A stretch of DNA of 64,000 nt from Thiogranum sp964433205 (GTDB lineage: Bacteria; Pseudomonadota; Gammaproteobacteria; DSM-19610). The notes below the pieces were generated by a model, which saw only the letters and a list, made by a program, of their open reading frames with translations, did no database searches and was not told the origin of the DNA. Position 1 is the first letter of the stretch. Each line of letters opens with the position of its first letter. Positions 35,111 to 43,825 of the stretch are shown here, piece by piece. The position numbers and the translations under genes were made by a program. Where the stretch lies: positions 14,352 to 78,351 of the forward strand of contig CAYSRA010000002.1 in the NCBI GenBank assembly GCA_964433205.1, in the 5' to 3' direction.

Positions 35111-35692
35111 ATGGCCGAAATCACCCTCATCCTCATCAGCACCGTGCTGGTCAACAACTTCGTGCTGGTGAAGTTTCTCGGTCTGTGCCCTTTCCTCGGC
35201 GTGTCGCGCAAACTGGAGACCGCCACCGGCATGGCACTGGCGACCACTTTCGTGCTGACACTCTCATCGGTGTGCGCCTACCTCGCCAACGAATACCTGC
35301 TGGCGCCGCTGGGGCTGGAATACCTGCGTACCATTACCTTTATCCTGGTCATCGCGGTGGTCGTGCAGTTCACTGAAATGGTGGTGCACAAAACCAGCCC
35401 GGTGCTGTACCAGGTGCTGGGTATCTTCCTGCCGCTGATCACCACCAACTGCGCGGTGCTCGGCGTGGCGCTGCTCAACGTACAGCAGGACTTCGGCTTC
35501 GTCGAATCGGCCTTCTACGGGTTTGGCGCGGCGGTCGGCTTCTCGATGGTGTTGATTCTGTTCGCCGCCATGCGTGAACGCATTACCGTGGCCGATGTGC
35601 CGCAACCGTTCCAGGGAGCAGCCATCGCGCTGGTAACGGCAGGCCTGATGTCGCTGGCCTTCATGGGCTTCTCGGGCCTGATCAAGGGCTGA
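35111..35692 (+). CDS. rnfA: Rnf electron transport complex subunit A
   Basis: This 193-residue membrane protein has six helices and diagnostic segments NNFVLVKFLGLCPFLGVS and LGIFLPLITTNCAVLG. The two Cys residues correspond to those that hold a [2Fe-2S] cluster shared with RnfE inside the membrane. Rnf couples ferredoxin and NAD+ redox chemistry to ion movement; in gammaproteobacteria it also keeps SoxR reduced. First of the rnfABCDGE-nth cluster, whose order matches the E. coli rsx operon. A TAATAT hexamer at 35099-35104 could be a -10, but no good -35 was seen. Confidence 0.96.
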   Translation: MAEITLILISTVLVNNFVLVKFLGLCPFLGVSRKLETATGMALATTFVLTLSSVCAYLANEYLLAPLGLEYLRTITFILVIAVVVQFTEMVVHKTSPVLYQVLGIFLPLITTNCAVLGVALLNVQQDFGFVESAFYGFGAAVGFSMVLILFAAMRERITVADVPQPFQGAAIALVTAGLMSLAFMGFSGLIKG

Positions 35693-35696
35693 CGGC

Positions 35697-36260
35697 ATGC
35701 TCACCGCCATGCTTGCCATCGGCGCACTGGCCGCCCTGTTCGGGCTGCTGCTGGGCTATTCGGCTATCCGCTTCAAGGTGGAATCCGATCCGATTGTCGA
35801 CCAGATCGACGCGCTGCTGCCGCAGACCCAGTGCGGCCAGTGCGGCTTCGCCGGTTGCCGGCCTTATGCCGAAGCCATCGCCGCGGGCGAAGCCGATATC
35901 AACCAGTGCCCTCCAGGTGGCGAAACGACTATCCAGGCGCTCGCCGACCTGCTCGGCGTCGACCCCAAGCCCCTCAACGAGGAACACGGCGAACACTCGG
36001 AGAAAATGGTGGCGGTCATCGACGAACAGACCTGTATCGGTTGCACACTGTGTATTCAGGCCTGCCCGGTGGACGCAATTCTGGGTGCCGCCAAACAAAT
36101 GCATACCGTCATCGCCGAGGAATGCACCGGCTGCGCGCTGTGCCTGCCACCCTGCCCGGTCGACTGTATCGAAATGGTGCCGGTGAAGCGTGACCTGAGC
36201 CAGTGGAAGTGGCCCTACCCGGAACCGGAGCACCCGGAAATCGCCAGCGCCGGCAAATAA
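35697..36260 (+). CDS. rnfB: Rnf electron transport complex subunit B
   Basis: This 187-residue protein has one N-terminal membrane helix. The Fe-S region begins QCGQCGFAGCRPYAEAIAAG and adds a fourth Cys in NQCPPGG, a [4Fe-4S] site. Two ferredoxin sites follow: CIGCTLCIQACP and CTGCALCLPPCP. RnfB is the entry point for electrons from ferredoxin or a similar donor. It begins four bases after the rnfA stop. After it comes a 95-base gap that contains an FNR box, which is unusual inside rnf. Confidence 0.96.
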   Translation: MLTAMLAIGALAALFGLLLGYSAIRFKVESDPIVDQIDALLPQTQCGQCGFAGCRPYAEAIAAGEADINQCPPGGETTIQALADLLGVDPKPLNEEHGEHSEKMVAVIDEQTCIGCTLCIQACPVDAILGAAKQMHTVIAEECTGCALCLPPCPVDCIEMVPVKRDLSQWKWPYPEPEHPEIASAGK

Positions 36261-36296
36261 TCCCACAGCGCGAAGTGGCTGCCCGACGCTAAACGA

Positions 36297-36336
36297 TTGA
36301 TCTCAATCAAACAGCTGATGATTGCCACAGTATTTT
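36297..36336 (+). promoter_or_regulatory. Perfect FNR box and putative promoter before rnfC
   Basis: TTGATCTCAATCAA at 36297-36310 matches the FNR consensus TTGAT-N4-ATCAA perfectly. A -10-like TATTTT lies at 36331-36336, two bases closer than ideal for a -41.5 site. The box is 46 bases before the rnfC start. It implies extra or alternative transcription of rnfCDGE-nth at low oxygen, from inside the cluster. Confidence 0.6.
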
Positions 36337-36355
36337 TCAGCTCCAACCCTGTACA

Positions 36356-38017
36356 ATGCGTCAGCACATGGTCACGTTGCTCGAAAAACCCGCTACCTTT
36401 CCGGGGGGCTTACGCCTGCCCTCGGAGAAGTCGCAGTCGCTGACCGAACCGCTCAAGCCCGCCGCCATACCCGCACGCCTGTACGTACCGCTCAGCCAGA
36501 ATATCGGCGAACCGGCGGAGGCCGTCGTCAAGCCGGGCGACAAGGTACTGCGCGGCCAGCTTGTCGCGCGCTCGCTGGGCTATATCTCTGCGCCGGTGCA
36601 CGCCCCCACCTCCGGCGTGGTCCGCGACGTCGGCGACTACCCGGTTCCGCATCCTTCCGGGCTGTCGGCCCCCTGTATCGTCATCGACAGCGACGGCGAG
36701 GACCGGGCGGCAGATACCGGACTGCGAATGGACAATGTATACGATGCCGACCCGGCGGATATCCGCCAGCGGGTACGCGATGCCGGCATCGTCGGGCTGG
36801 GCGGCGCCGGCTTCCCCACCGCGGTCAAACTCAACCCCGGCCCCGACCACGTAGTCGACCTGCTGGTAATCAACGGCGCCGAATGCGAACCCTATATCAC
36901 CTGCGACGAGGCACTGATGTGCTGCCGGCCCGGCGACATTATCGAGGGCATTCGCATCATGCGCCATGCCCTGCATGCAAGGCAGGTAGTGATCGGCATC
37001 GAGGACACCATGCCGAATGCCATCGAATGCCTGCAAAATGAACTGGCCCGGATAGACGACACGGACATCCGTATCGTCGCTGTCCCGACCCGTTATCCGG
37101 CCGGCGGCGAAAAACAACTGATTTACACACTGACCGGCGAGGAAGTCCCGAGTCAGGGGTTGCCTATCGATATCGGCGTCGTCTGCCACAATGTGGGCAC
37201 CGCGGCGGCTGTTGCCCGTGCCATCCACCACGGCGAGCCGCTGATCTCGCGTATCGTAACGGTGACCGGCGCGGGCGTTCAGCAACCGTGCAACCTCGAA
37301 GTACGCGTTGGCACGCCGATCAGCGAACTGATCGAACAATCCGGCGGCTACACCCCCGCTGTCGCGCGTCTGCTGATGGGCGGGCCGATGATGGGTTTTG
37401 CGCTGCGTTCCGATCAGGTGCCGGTCATCAAGACGACCAACTGCATCCTCGCCGCCAGCCGGGAGGAAGCACCGGATCCGCCGGCAGCGGCCCCGTGCAT
37501 CCGTTGCGCCCGGTGCACGGATGTGTGTCCGGCCCGCCTGCTGCCCCAGCAGTTGTACTGGTACGCGTTTGCCCGCGATATGGAGAAAATCCAGGACTAC
37601 AACCTGTTTGACTGCATCGAGTGCGGCTGCTGCGCGCTGGTCTGCCCCAGCCATATTCCGCTGGTGCAATACTACCGCTTCGCCAAGACCGAGATCTGGG
37701 ACATGGAGCGCGAGCGCGAAAAGGCAGATCTCGCCCGGCGCCGCCACGAGGCACGGCTGCAACGACTGGAACGCGAGAAGAAAGCACTGGAAGAGCGCCG
37801 TGCCCGCGCCCGCAAGGCGCTGGACAAGAAACCCAAAGCCGGCGACGCCGACGCCAAGCAGGCCGAGATCGCCGCAGCGCTGGCGCGCGTCAAGGCGAAA
37901 AAGAACGAATCCGCAACGGATGCCACACCGCGCAATACTGACAACCTGACCACGGACCAGCAGGCGAAAATCGAGGCTATCGAGCGAAGTCGCGCCGGCA
38001 AGGCCGACGGAGCCTGA
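36356..38017 (+). CDS. rnfC: Rnf electron transport complex subunit C
   Basis: This 553-residue protein has an N-terminal NQRA/RnfC-type domain, a Rossmann-like NADH/FMN-binding part with GLGGAGFPTAVKLNPG, and the Glu-rich LVINGAECEPYITCDEALM. Two [4Fe-4S] sites follow, CIRCARCTDVCP and CIECGCCALVCP. The last 120 residues are a charged, Ala/Lys/Arg/Glu-rich coiled coil, shorter than the repeat tail of E. coli RsxC. RnfC is the NADH-binding peripheral subunit. Starts at 36356 and 36368 are both possible; the later one is only 23 bases beyond the predicted FNR-dependent start site. Confidence 0.95.
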   Translation: MRQHMVTLLEKPATFPGGLRLPSEKSQSLTEPLKPAAIPARLYVPLSQNIGEPAEAVVKPGDKVLRGQLVARSLGYISAPVHAPTSGVVRDVGDYPVPHPSGLSAPCIVIDSDGEDRAADTGLRMDNVYDADPADIRQRVRDAGIVGLGGAGFPTAVKLNPGPDHVVDLLVINGAECEPYITCDEALMCCRPGDIIEGIRIMRHALHARQVVIGIEDTMPNAIECLQNELARIDDTDIRIVAVPTRYPAGGEKQLIYTLTGEEVPSQGLPIDIGVVCHNVGTAAAVARAIHHGEPLISRIVTVTGAGVQQPCNLEVRVGTPISELIEQSGGYTPAVARLLMGGPMMGFALRSDQVPVIKTTNCILAASREEAPDPPAAAPCIRCARCTDVCPARLLPQQLYWYAFARDMEKIQDYNLFDCIECGCCALVCPSHIPLVQYYRFAKTEIWDMEREREKADLARRRHEARLQRLEREKKALEERRARARKALDKKPKAGDADAKQAEIAAALARVKAKKNESATDATPRNTDNLTTDQQAKIEAIERSRAGKADGA

Positions 38018-38022
38018 AGCCC

Positions 38023-39066
38023 ATGGAATTCCCGACCCGAAGCTCGCCCTACCTGCCACTGTCCAACGACCTGTCGCGTCTGATGGTCAGCGTCATGCTG
38101 GCACTGGTCCCCGGTGCACTGGCGCTGTTCTGGTTCTTTGGCTGGGGGGTGATATTCAACCTGGTGATTGCGACCTCGACCGCATTGCTGTCGGAGGCTG
38201 CGGTACTGCGGCTGCGTAACAAGCCGGTGCGCCCGGCACTGTACGACGGCAGCGCGGCACTGACCGGTCTGCTGCTGGGACTGGCACTCCCGCCGCTCGC
38301 GCCCTGGTGGATCCCGGTAATCGGAACACTGTTCGCCATCGTTATCGCCAAGCAGCTGTATGGCGGTCTCGGTTACAACCCCTTCAATCCGGCGATGATC
38401 GGCTTCGTGGTACTGATCACTTCTTTCCCGTTACAGATGACACTGTGGTCTCCTCCGAACGGTATCGGCCACGAAACCGCCGGCTTCGTTGACACCCTGC
38501 GACTGGTACTGACCGAAACGCTGCCGGCCGGCACCACGCTGGACAGTATCACCATGGCCACGCCGCTGGACGAAGCGAAAACCCTCAGCGGCCTGAACCT
38601 GACCTGGGCGGAAATCCTGGCCGATCCGCGTTTCGGCAACTACGGTGGCTACGGCTGGGAGTGGATCAATCTGGCATTCCTGCTGGGCGGCCTGTGGCTG
38701 TGGAAACGCAAATCCATTCAGTGGCAGATTCCGGCCGGCATGCTCGGCGCGCTGTTCGTCGTGTCACTGTTGTTCTATATTGCTGACGCTGACAGTTTCG
38801 GCTCGCCGCTGTTCCACCTGTTCAGTGGTGCCACCATGCTCGGCGCCTTCTTTATCGCCACCGATCCGGTATCGGCAGCGACCACACCACGCGGTCGCCT
38901 GTACTACGGCGCCGGTATCGGCATACTGGTTTACGTGATACGTACCTGGGGCGGTTATCCGGACGGCGTTGCCTTCGGCGTGCTGCTGATGAACATGGCC
39001 GCGCCCACGATTGACTACTACACCAAACCGCGCGTGTTCGGCCAGCGCGAGGAACAGGACGACTGA
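38023..39066 (+). CDS. rnfD: Rnf electron transport complex subunit D
   Basis: This 347-residue membrane protein has about nine helices and the family segments GGLGYNPFNPAMIGFVVLI and FSGATMLGAFFIATDPVSA. Thr180 in the ITMATPLDEA segment aligns with the Thr that carries covalent FMN in Vibrio RnfD. RnfD is homologous to NqrB and helps form the ion path. It starts five bases after rnfC and ends three bases before rnfG. Confidence 0.96.
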   Translation: MEFPTRSSPYLPLSNDLSRLMVSVMLALVPGALALFWFFGWGVIFNLVIATSTALLSEAAVLRLRNKPVRPALYDGSAALTGLLLGLALPPLAPWWIPVIGTLFAIVIAKQLYGGLGYNPFNPAMIGFVVLITSFPLQMTLWSPPNGIGHETAGFVDTLRLVLTETLPAGTTLDSITMATPLDEAKTLSGLNLTWAEILADPRFGNYGGYGWEWINLAFLLGGLWLWKRKSIQWQIPAGMLGALFVVSLLFYIADADSFGSPLFHLFSGATMLGAFFIATDPVSAATTPRGRLYYGAGIGILVYVIRTWGGYPDGVAFGVLLMNMAAPTIDYYTKPRVFGQREEQDD

Positions 39067-39069
39067 CGC

Positions 39070-39708
39070 ATGAATTACCGTCCGGTTCTGGTTTCCGCCG
39101 CCTTCCTGTTCCTGTTTGCTGTCATCGGCAGCGGCCTGGTGGCGTTCACGCACGACCGGACCGCCGACCGCATCCACGACAACGAGCGTCGCGCACTGCT
39201 GAAAAGCCTGAACGAACTGATCCCCCCGGACCGCTACGACAACGACATTTTCCACGACATACTCTATGTCCGCGACAAAAAGCTGCTTGGCACCGACAAA
39301 CCGGTGCCGGTCTACCGGGCACGCAAGAACGGCTGGCCGGTTGCCGCGGTACTGGCGCCGGTTGCCCCGGATGGATATAACGGCAGCATCCGCCTGCTGG
39401 TGGCGATCAACCTGGACGGCACGCTGGCCGGCGTGCGCGTGGTACAGCATCGCGAAACCCCCGGACTGGGCGACGCTATCGAAACCTCACGGTCGGACTG
39501 GATACTCGGGTTTGCCGGCAAGTCGCTCGACAATCCGGACAAGGACGGCTGGAAAGTCAAACGTGACGGCGGTAAATTTGACCAGTTCACCGGCGCCACC
39601 ATAACCCCGCGCGCTGTCGTGAAAGCGGTTCACAATGCTTTGCTATACTACCGCGAACACAGCCACGAACTGTTTGAACAACACCCCGAGGTAACGACCG
39701 AGCCATGA
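39070..39708 (+). CDS. rnfG: Rnf electron transport complex subunit G
   Basis: This 212-residue protein has one N-terminal membrane helix (SAAFLFLFAVIGSGLVAF) and a periplasmic FMN-binding domain. The motif FTGATITPRAVV near residue 177 holds the Thr that carries covalent FMN, as in NqrC. The HRETPGLGDAIE segment is also typical. Its stop overlaps the rnfE start by four bases (ATGA). Confidence 0.96.
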   Translation: MNYRPVLVSAAFLFLFAVIGSGLVAFTHDRTADRIHDNERRALLKSLNELIPPDRYDNDIFHDILYVRDKKLLGTDKPVPVYRARKNGWPVAAVLAPVAPDGYNGSIRLLVAINLDGTLAGVRVVQHRETPGLGDAIETSRSDWILGFAGKSLDNPDKDGWKVKRDGGKFDQFTGATITPRAVVKAVHNALLYYREHSHELFEQHPEVTTEP

Positions 39709-40388
39709 TCGACAACCGAACCATCATCCGCGACGGTTTATGGACCAACAATGTCGGCCTGGTGCAGATCCTCGGCCTGTGCCCGCTGCTTGCGGTTACC
39801 GGCACCTTTATCAACGGCCTCGGACTGGGACTGGCGACCATGGCCACCCTGATTGCCTCCAACGTAACCGTGTCGGCGATCCGCTCGCTGGTGCGACCGG
39901 AAGTGCGCATCCCGGTCTTCGTGCTGGTCATCGCCTCGATCGTGACCATCATCGAGTTGTTGATGAGTGCCTACATGTATGACCTGTACAAGGTGCTGGG
40001 CATTTTTATTCCCCTGATCGTCACTAACTGCGCCATTATCGGCCGCGCCGAGGCTTTCGCTTCAAAACACAGTATCATCCCCTCCTTCCTCGACGGGCTG
40101 AGCATGGGCCTGGGCTTCACACTGGTGCTGGTCACGCTCGGTTCCATGCGCGAGATCATTGGTCATGGCACCCTGTTTTCGCACGCACACCGCATGTTCG
40201 GTGAGTTGCTGCCCGACATCACCATCGTATTTTCAGACCACTACAACGGTTTCCTGCTGGCGGTGCTGCCACCGGGTGCTTTCATCGGACTGGGCTTGCT
40301 GATCGCCCTGAAAAATATCATCGACCAGCGCGCGCAGACACGCGCCGCCACGGCCACGGTCGGTACACCGGTCCCCCAGACCAGCTAA
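39705..40388 (+). CDS. rnfE: Rnf electron transport complex subunit E
   Basis: This 227-residue membrane protein has six helices. Family segments are NNVGLVQILGLCPLLAVTGTF and KVLGIFIPLIVTNCAIIGRAE, with the two Cys residues that share a membrane [2Fe-2S] cluster with RnfA. RnfE is homologous to RnfA and inserted in the opposite direction. It ends 12 bases before nth. Confidence 0.96.
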   Translation: MIDNRTIIRDGLWTNNVGLVQILGLCPLLAVTGTFINGLGLGLATMATLIASNVTVSAIRSLVRPEVRIPVFVLVIASIVTIIELLMSAYMYDLYKVLGIFIPLIVTNCAIIGRAEAFASKHSIIPSFLDGLSMGLGFTLVLVTLGSMREIIGHGTLFSHAHRMFGELLPDITIVFSDHYNGFLLAVLPPGAFIGLGLLIALKNIIDQRAQTRAATATVGTPVPQTS

Positions 40389-40400
40389 TATCAATAATGA

Positions 40401-41036
40401 ATGAATAAACAGAAACGCGTCGACATCTTCACCCGGCTTCGCAACGAAAACCCGCACCCCACGACCGAACTCAACTACGGCAATCCCTTCCAGTTACTGG
40501 TCGCTGTGGTGCTGTCCGCTCAATCTACCGACGTGGGCGTTAACAAGGCAACCAAGGCGCTGTTCAGGAAGGTGAAAACGCCGCAGGACATGCTCAGGCT
40601 GGGGGAGCAGGGCTTAAAGCAGCACATCAAAACTATCGGTCTGTACAACACCAAGGCAGGAAATGTCATCAAGACCTGCAAACTTCTGGTGGAAAAACAC
40701 GGCGGCGAGGTACCGGCAGACCGCGAGTCACTGGAGGCACTGCCGGGGGTCGGTCGCAAAACGGCGAACGTGGTACTCAATACCGCCTTCGGCCACCCCA
40801 CGATTGCGGTGGACACCCATATTTTCCGCGTCTCCAACCGGACCGGACTCGCGCCGGGCAGGAACGTCAACGAGGTGGAACGCAAGCTGGTCCGGTTCAC
40901 ACCGGACGAATTCAGGCAGGACGCCCACCACTGGCTGATTCTGCATGGCCGTTACACCTGCATTGCGCGCAAGCCACGCTGCGACAGTTGTGTCATCGAG
41001 GATCTGTGCGAATACCGCCACAAGACAGAAAACTGA
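40401..41036 (+). CDS. nth: Endonuclease III
   Basis: This 211-residue DNA glycosylase/AP lyase has the helix-hairpin-helix LEALPGVGRKTANVVL followed by the catalytic Lys/Asp region AVDTHIFRVSNR. The C-terminal [4Fe-4S] motif is C-x6-C-x2-C-x5-C, starting CIARKPRCDSC. It removes oxidised pyrimidines in base excision repair. Position directly after rnfE is the same as in E. coli. It ends the cluster. Confidence 0.97.
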   Translation: MNKQKRVDIFTRLRNENPHPTTELNYGNPFQLLVAVVLSAQSTDVGVNKATKALFRKVKTPQDMLRLGEQGLKQHIKTIGLYNTKAGNVIKTCKLLVEKHGGEVPADRESLEALPGVGRKTANVVLNTAFGHPTIAVDTHIFRVSNRTGLAPGRNVNEVERKLVRFTPDEFRQDAHHWLILHGRYTCIARKPRCDSCVIEDLCEYRHKTEN

Positions 41037-41119
41037 CGCCAATTGGCGACAGGCAAAAACTTGCAACCCAGTCAGATAACTGAGTACCCTCTCAAACCGA
41101 TTCGAAGCGGAAACAGGCT

Positions 41120-41578
41120 ATGCTGTTTGGACAAGACCGGGATCAGCTGCGCGGCTACTACTGCAAGGCATGGCAAGCCCGACGCGCGGGCATGACACTG
41201 GACCCCCTGCAGACACAGATCGTCAACGTCATTGAGCAGCACCCGGAATATCAGCCGCTGCTGGAACATCCACAACAGGCACTCGGCAGGGATTATTTGC
41301 CGGAGCTCGGGGAAACCAACCCGTTTCTGCACATGGGCATGCACCTGGGTCTGCGCGAGCAGGTCGAGACGGACCGCCCCGCAGGCATTAAAGCACTATA
41401 TCAGCGCCTGCTCATACAGTACCGGGATGCGCACGACCTGGAACATAAAATGATGGAGTGCCTTGCGGAAATGATCTGGCAAACACAGAAGACCGGCACA
41501 CCGCCAGACGAAGCCTGTTATCTGAAATGTCTGAAGTTACTGGAAAAAGGAACCTTAACGCGGAATCCTGTTATCTGA
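41120..41578 (+). CDS. DUF1841 family protein
   Basis: This 152-residue cytoplasmic protein reads MLFGQDRDQLRGYYCKAWQA and includes YQPLLEHPQQALGRDYLPE, GETNPFLHMGMHLGLREQV and MMECLAEMIWQTQKTGTPPD. These are the conserved blocks of DUF1841. No enzyme activity is known to me. It lies downstream of nth in the same direction with an 83-base gap, as in several beta- and gammaproteobacteria. Confidence 0.85.
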   Translation: MLFGQDRDQLRGYYCKAWQARRAGMTLDPLQTQIVNVIEQHPEYQPLLEHPQQALGRDYLPELGETNPFLHMGMHLGLREQVETDRPAGIKALYQRLLIQYRDAHDLEHKMMECLAEMIWQTQKTGTPPDEACYLKCLKLLEKGTLTRNPVI

Positions 41579-41584
41579 CGGCAC

Positions 41585-41613
41585 GGAAACTTTTTAACCA
41601 CCCACTGGTCGTA
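41585..41613 (+). promoter_or_regulatory. Possible ECF-sigma promoter of the Hvf operon
   Basis: GGAAAC and GTCGTA lie 17 bases apart, about 100 bases before the precursor gene, recalling the GGAAC-N16/17-CGTC pattern of ECF-sigma promoters. MNIO/RiPP operons in other bacteria are often under ECF control. No sigma gene is adjacent, and the match is short, so this is tentative. A strong AAGGAGG lies nine bases before the precursor ATG. Confidence 0.28.
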
Positions 41614-41711
41614 ACGGCTGTTGTTTGCATTGATCGATGGCGGAAACTGCCAGTTCAACCGGGCACCCTGCGGGGCGCCAATACTTATAAGCCTTAAGGA
41701 GGCATATCACA

Positions 41712-42131
41712 ATGTCCAAAACTACTGCAATCAAACCCCTGGCCCTGGCAATGGGCGCGGCTTTTGTTACTTCACTGGCCGGTGCCTCAGTTGCGAATGC
41801 GGCGGAAAACCCCTTTGGCATGACCGAACTCTCCAGCGGCTATATGGTTTCCGAGGGCGGCATGAAAGAAGGGAAATGTGGTTCATCACACATGAAGAAA
41901 AAGGAAGGCAAGTGCGGTGGCAACATGTCCAACATGCCCAAGGAAAAAATGAAGGAAGGCAAGTGCGGCGGCAGCATGAAGAAGGATAAAATGAAGGACG
42001 GCAAGTGTGGTGGCGCAACGGCCGAAAAGATGAAGAAAGAAGGCAAGTGCGGCAGCAACATGCCCAAGAGCAAGATGAAGGAAGGCAAGTGTGGCGAGGG
42101 CAAGTGCGGCGGCAGCATGAAGAAGAAGTAA
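41712..42131 (+). CDS. hvfA: HvfA-type RiPP precursor with EGKCG repeats
   Basis: This 139-residue precursor has a signal peptide (LALAMGAAFVTSLAGASVAN-A) and a low-complexity Lys/Gly/Met core. Seven GKCG motifs occur: EGKCG at Cys56, 68, 84, 113, 127 and 132, and DGKCG at Cys99. The last two are fused as EGKCGEGKCGG. In Haemophilus HvfA, the partner enzyme converts EGKCG cysteines to oxazolone/thioamide pairs that bind copper(I). This protein has no other Cys, fitting a dedicated periplasmic copper ligand. It leads the four-gene operon. Confidence 0.88.
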   Translation: MSKTTAIKPLALAMGAAFVTSLAGASVANAAENPFGMTELSSGYMVSEGGMKEGKCGSSHMKKKEGKCGGNMSNMPKEKMKEGKCGGSMKKDKMKDGKCGGATAEKMKKEGKCGSNMPKSKMKEGKCGEGKCGGSMKKK

Positions 42132-42143
42132 GCTGTACCCGTC

Positions 42144-43004
42144 ATGACAACGTCCCGCTACCCCGTTCATGGAGCAGGACTGGGCCTGCGGCGGACCCTG
42201 ATGGGTCCGCTGGCAGACCACCCCCCGGAACAGGTGGACTTCTACGAGGTCGCACCGGAAAACTGGATCGGTATGGGTGGCCGCTGGGGCAAACAGTTCC
42301 GCGCATTTACCGAACGCTATCCCTTCATCTGTCACGGACTGTCGCTTTCCATCGGCAGCCCGGCCCCACTGGATGAGACCTTTCTTCGCAGAATAAAACG
42401 CTTTTTGGACGAACACCGGATTCGCGCATACACCGAACACCTGAGCTATTGCAGCGATGACGGGCACCTCTATGACCTGATGCCCATCCCTTTCACGGAA
42501 CAGGCCGTGCACTATGTTGCTGAACGCATCCGTCGCACCCAGGATATTCTCGAACGGCGCATTGCCATGGAGAACGTGTCCTACTACGCAGCACCCGGCA
42601 AGGAAATGGAGGAAATCGATTTCATCAACGCCGTACTCGAAGAGGCCGACTGCGACCTGCTGCTCGACGTGAACAATATTTACGTCAACAGCATCAATCA
42701 CCGCTATGACGCGGAACAGTTCCTCACTGCACTACCCGCCGAACGGGTAATTTATTTTCATGTTGCCGGCCACTACCGGGAGGCCGACGACCTCGTCATC
42801 GATACCCACGGCGCAGACATCGTTGACCCTGTGTGGGCGCTGCTGGACAAGGCGTACGCACACTTCGGGCCGGTGCCGACATTACTGGAACGTGATTTCA
42901 ACATCCCGCCACTGGCCGAGCTGCTGACCGAAGTGGACCGGATTGCTTCCATGCAGCAGGCATGGAAGCAACACGACAGCGTGCCGAACAAGACACATGG
43001 CTGA
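42144..43004 (+). CDS. hvfB: DUF692/MNIO multinuclear iron oxygenase (HvfB-type)
   Basis: This 286-residue TIM-barrel protein begins 12 bases after the precursor. Likely metal ligands visible are His64 (CHGLSLSIG), His99 (TEHLSYCS), Glu143 (ENVSYY), Asp175 (LLDVNNIYVN), His206 and His210 (YFHVAGHY), Asp220/His222 (IDTHG) and Glu249 (LLERDFNIP). These are the signature of the DUF692 family, now named MNIO. The enzyme should use two or three Fe ions and O2 to modify the Cys residues of the EGKCG motifs. Substrate assignment is by context. Confidence 0.92.
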   Translation: MTTSRYPVHGAGLGLRRTLMGPLADHPPEQVDFYEVAPENWIGMGGRWGKQFRAFTERYPFICHGLSLSIGSPAPLDETFLRRIKRFLDEHRIRAYTEHLSYCSDDGHLYDLMPIPFTEQAVHYVAERIRRTQDILERRIAMENVSYYAAPGKEMEEIDFINAVLEEADCDLLLDVNNIYVNSINHRYDAEQFLTALPAERVIYFHVAGHYREADDLVIDTHGADIVDPVWALLDKAYAHFGPVPTLLERDFNIPPLAELLTEVDRIASMQQAWKQHDSVPNKTHG

Positions 43005-43779
43005 GCACGGCTTCACACAACAGCAGTATGCCTTTGCCGCGCACATTCGTCAGCCGGACAGGAACCCGGCCCCGCAAGGCATTGAGGATCGCCGCATGGC
43101 GATCTACCGCGAACTGTTCTACAACAACGTGGAAAGCTTTTTGTCTGACGGTTTCCCGGTATTGCGTGCGCTCATGGACGACGCCAGCTGGCACGCCATG
43201 GCGCGTGATTTTTTTGCCAACCACCGCTGCCACTCGCCGCTGTTCATGGAGATCTCGCGCGAATTTCTTGGCTACCTCGAAGAAGAACGTGGCGAACACA
43301 GGAACGATCTTCCGTTCCTGCGCGAGCTGGCCCACTACGAGTGGGTGGAGCTGGCGCTGTCGGTTGCCGAGACGGACCAACCACCCTGCACCCGCCCTGA
43401 CGGCGATCTGCTCGACGGTATACCGGTGCTGTCCAGCCTTGCATGGCCATTGAGTTACCGGTATCCGGTACACCGTATTTCCCCCGATTACCGGCCCGGA
43501 CGATCCGGCGACGAGATCACCTACCTGCTGGTCTACCGCGACACTCACGATGACGTGAGATTCATTGAACTCAACGCCATCAGTGCGCGGCTGTTCGCGC
43601 TGCTACAGGAAAGCGGCACGTTGACCGGGCGTCAGGCGCTCGAGGCTATTGCTGCTGAACTGGACCACCCGCAGCCGGGAGTAGTTATCGATGGAGGCCA
43701 GCAGATTTTGCAAGCCTGGCGACAGCGCGACATCGTGCTGGGCGCCAACCCCGTGGATAGCGAAGATCTACCCGAATAA
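42997..43779 (+). CDS. hvfC: DUF2063 putative RiPP recognition partner (HvfC-type)
   Basis: From the ATG at 42997, which overlaps the MNIO stop, the protein has 260 residues. The N-terminal 90 residues match DUF2063 (FAAHIRQPDRNPAPQGIEDRR, YRELFYNNVESFLSDGFPVLR). The second half has a winged-helix-like region (ARLFALLQESGTLTGRQALEAI). In related systems the DUF2063 protein binds the precursor and assists the MNIO enzyme. Overlapping genes suggest translational coupling and a stable enzyme-partner complex. Confidence 0.88.
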   Translation: MAEHGFTQQQYAFAAHIRQPDRNPAPQGIEDRRMAIYRELFYNNVESFLSDGFPVLRALMDDASWHAMARDFFANHRCHSPLFMEISREFLGYLEEERGEHRNDLPFLRELAHYEWVELALSVAETDQPPCTRPDGDLLDGIPVLSSLAWPLSYRYPVHRISPDYRPGRSGDEITYLLVYRDTHDDVRFIELNAISARLFALLQESGTLTGRQALEAIAAELDHPQPGVVIDGGQQILQAWRQRDIVLGANPVDSEDLPE

Positions 43780-43825
43780 TAAATTCAGTCACAGGCTCAC
43801 GCCCAACCGTCCGGAGAACGACACC

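Noticed and set aside
41837..42133. The low-complexity EGKCG region as a spurious repeat or satellite
   Set aside because: It is in frame with a signal peptide, has a strong AAGGAGG site and is followed directly by MNIO and DUF2063 genes.
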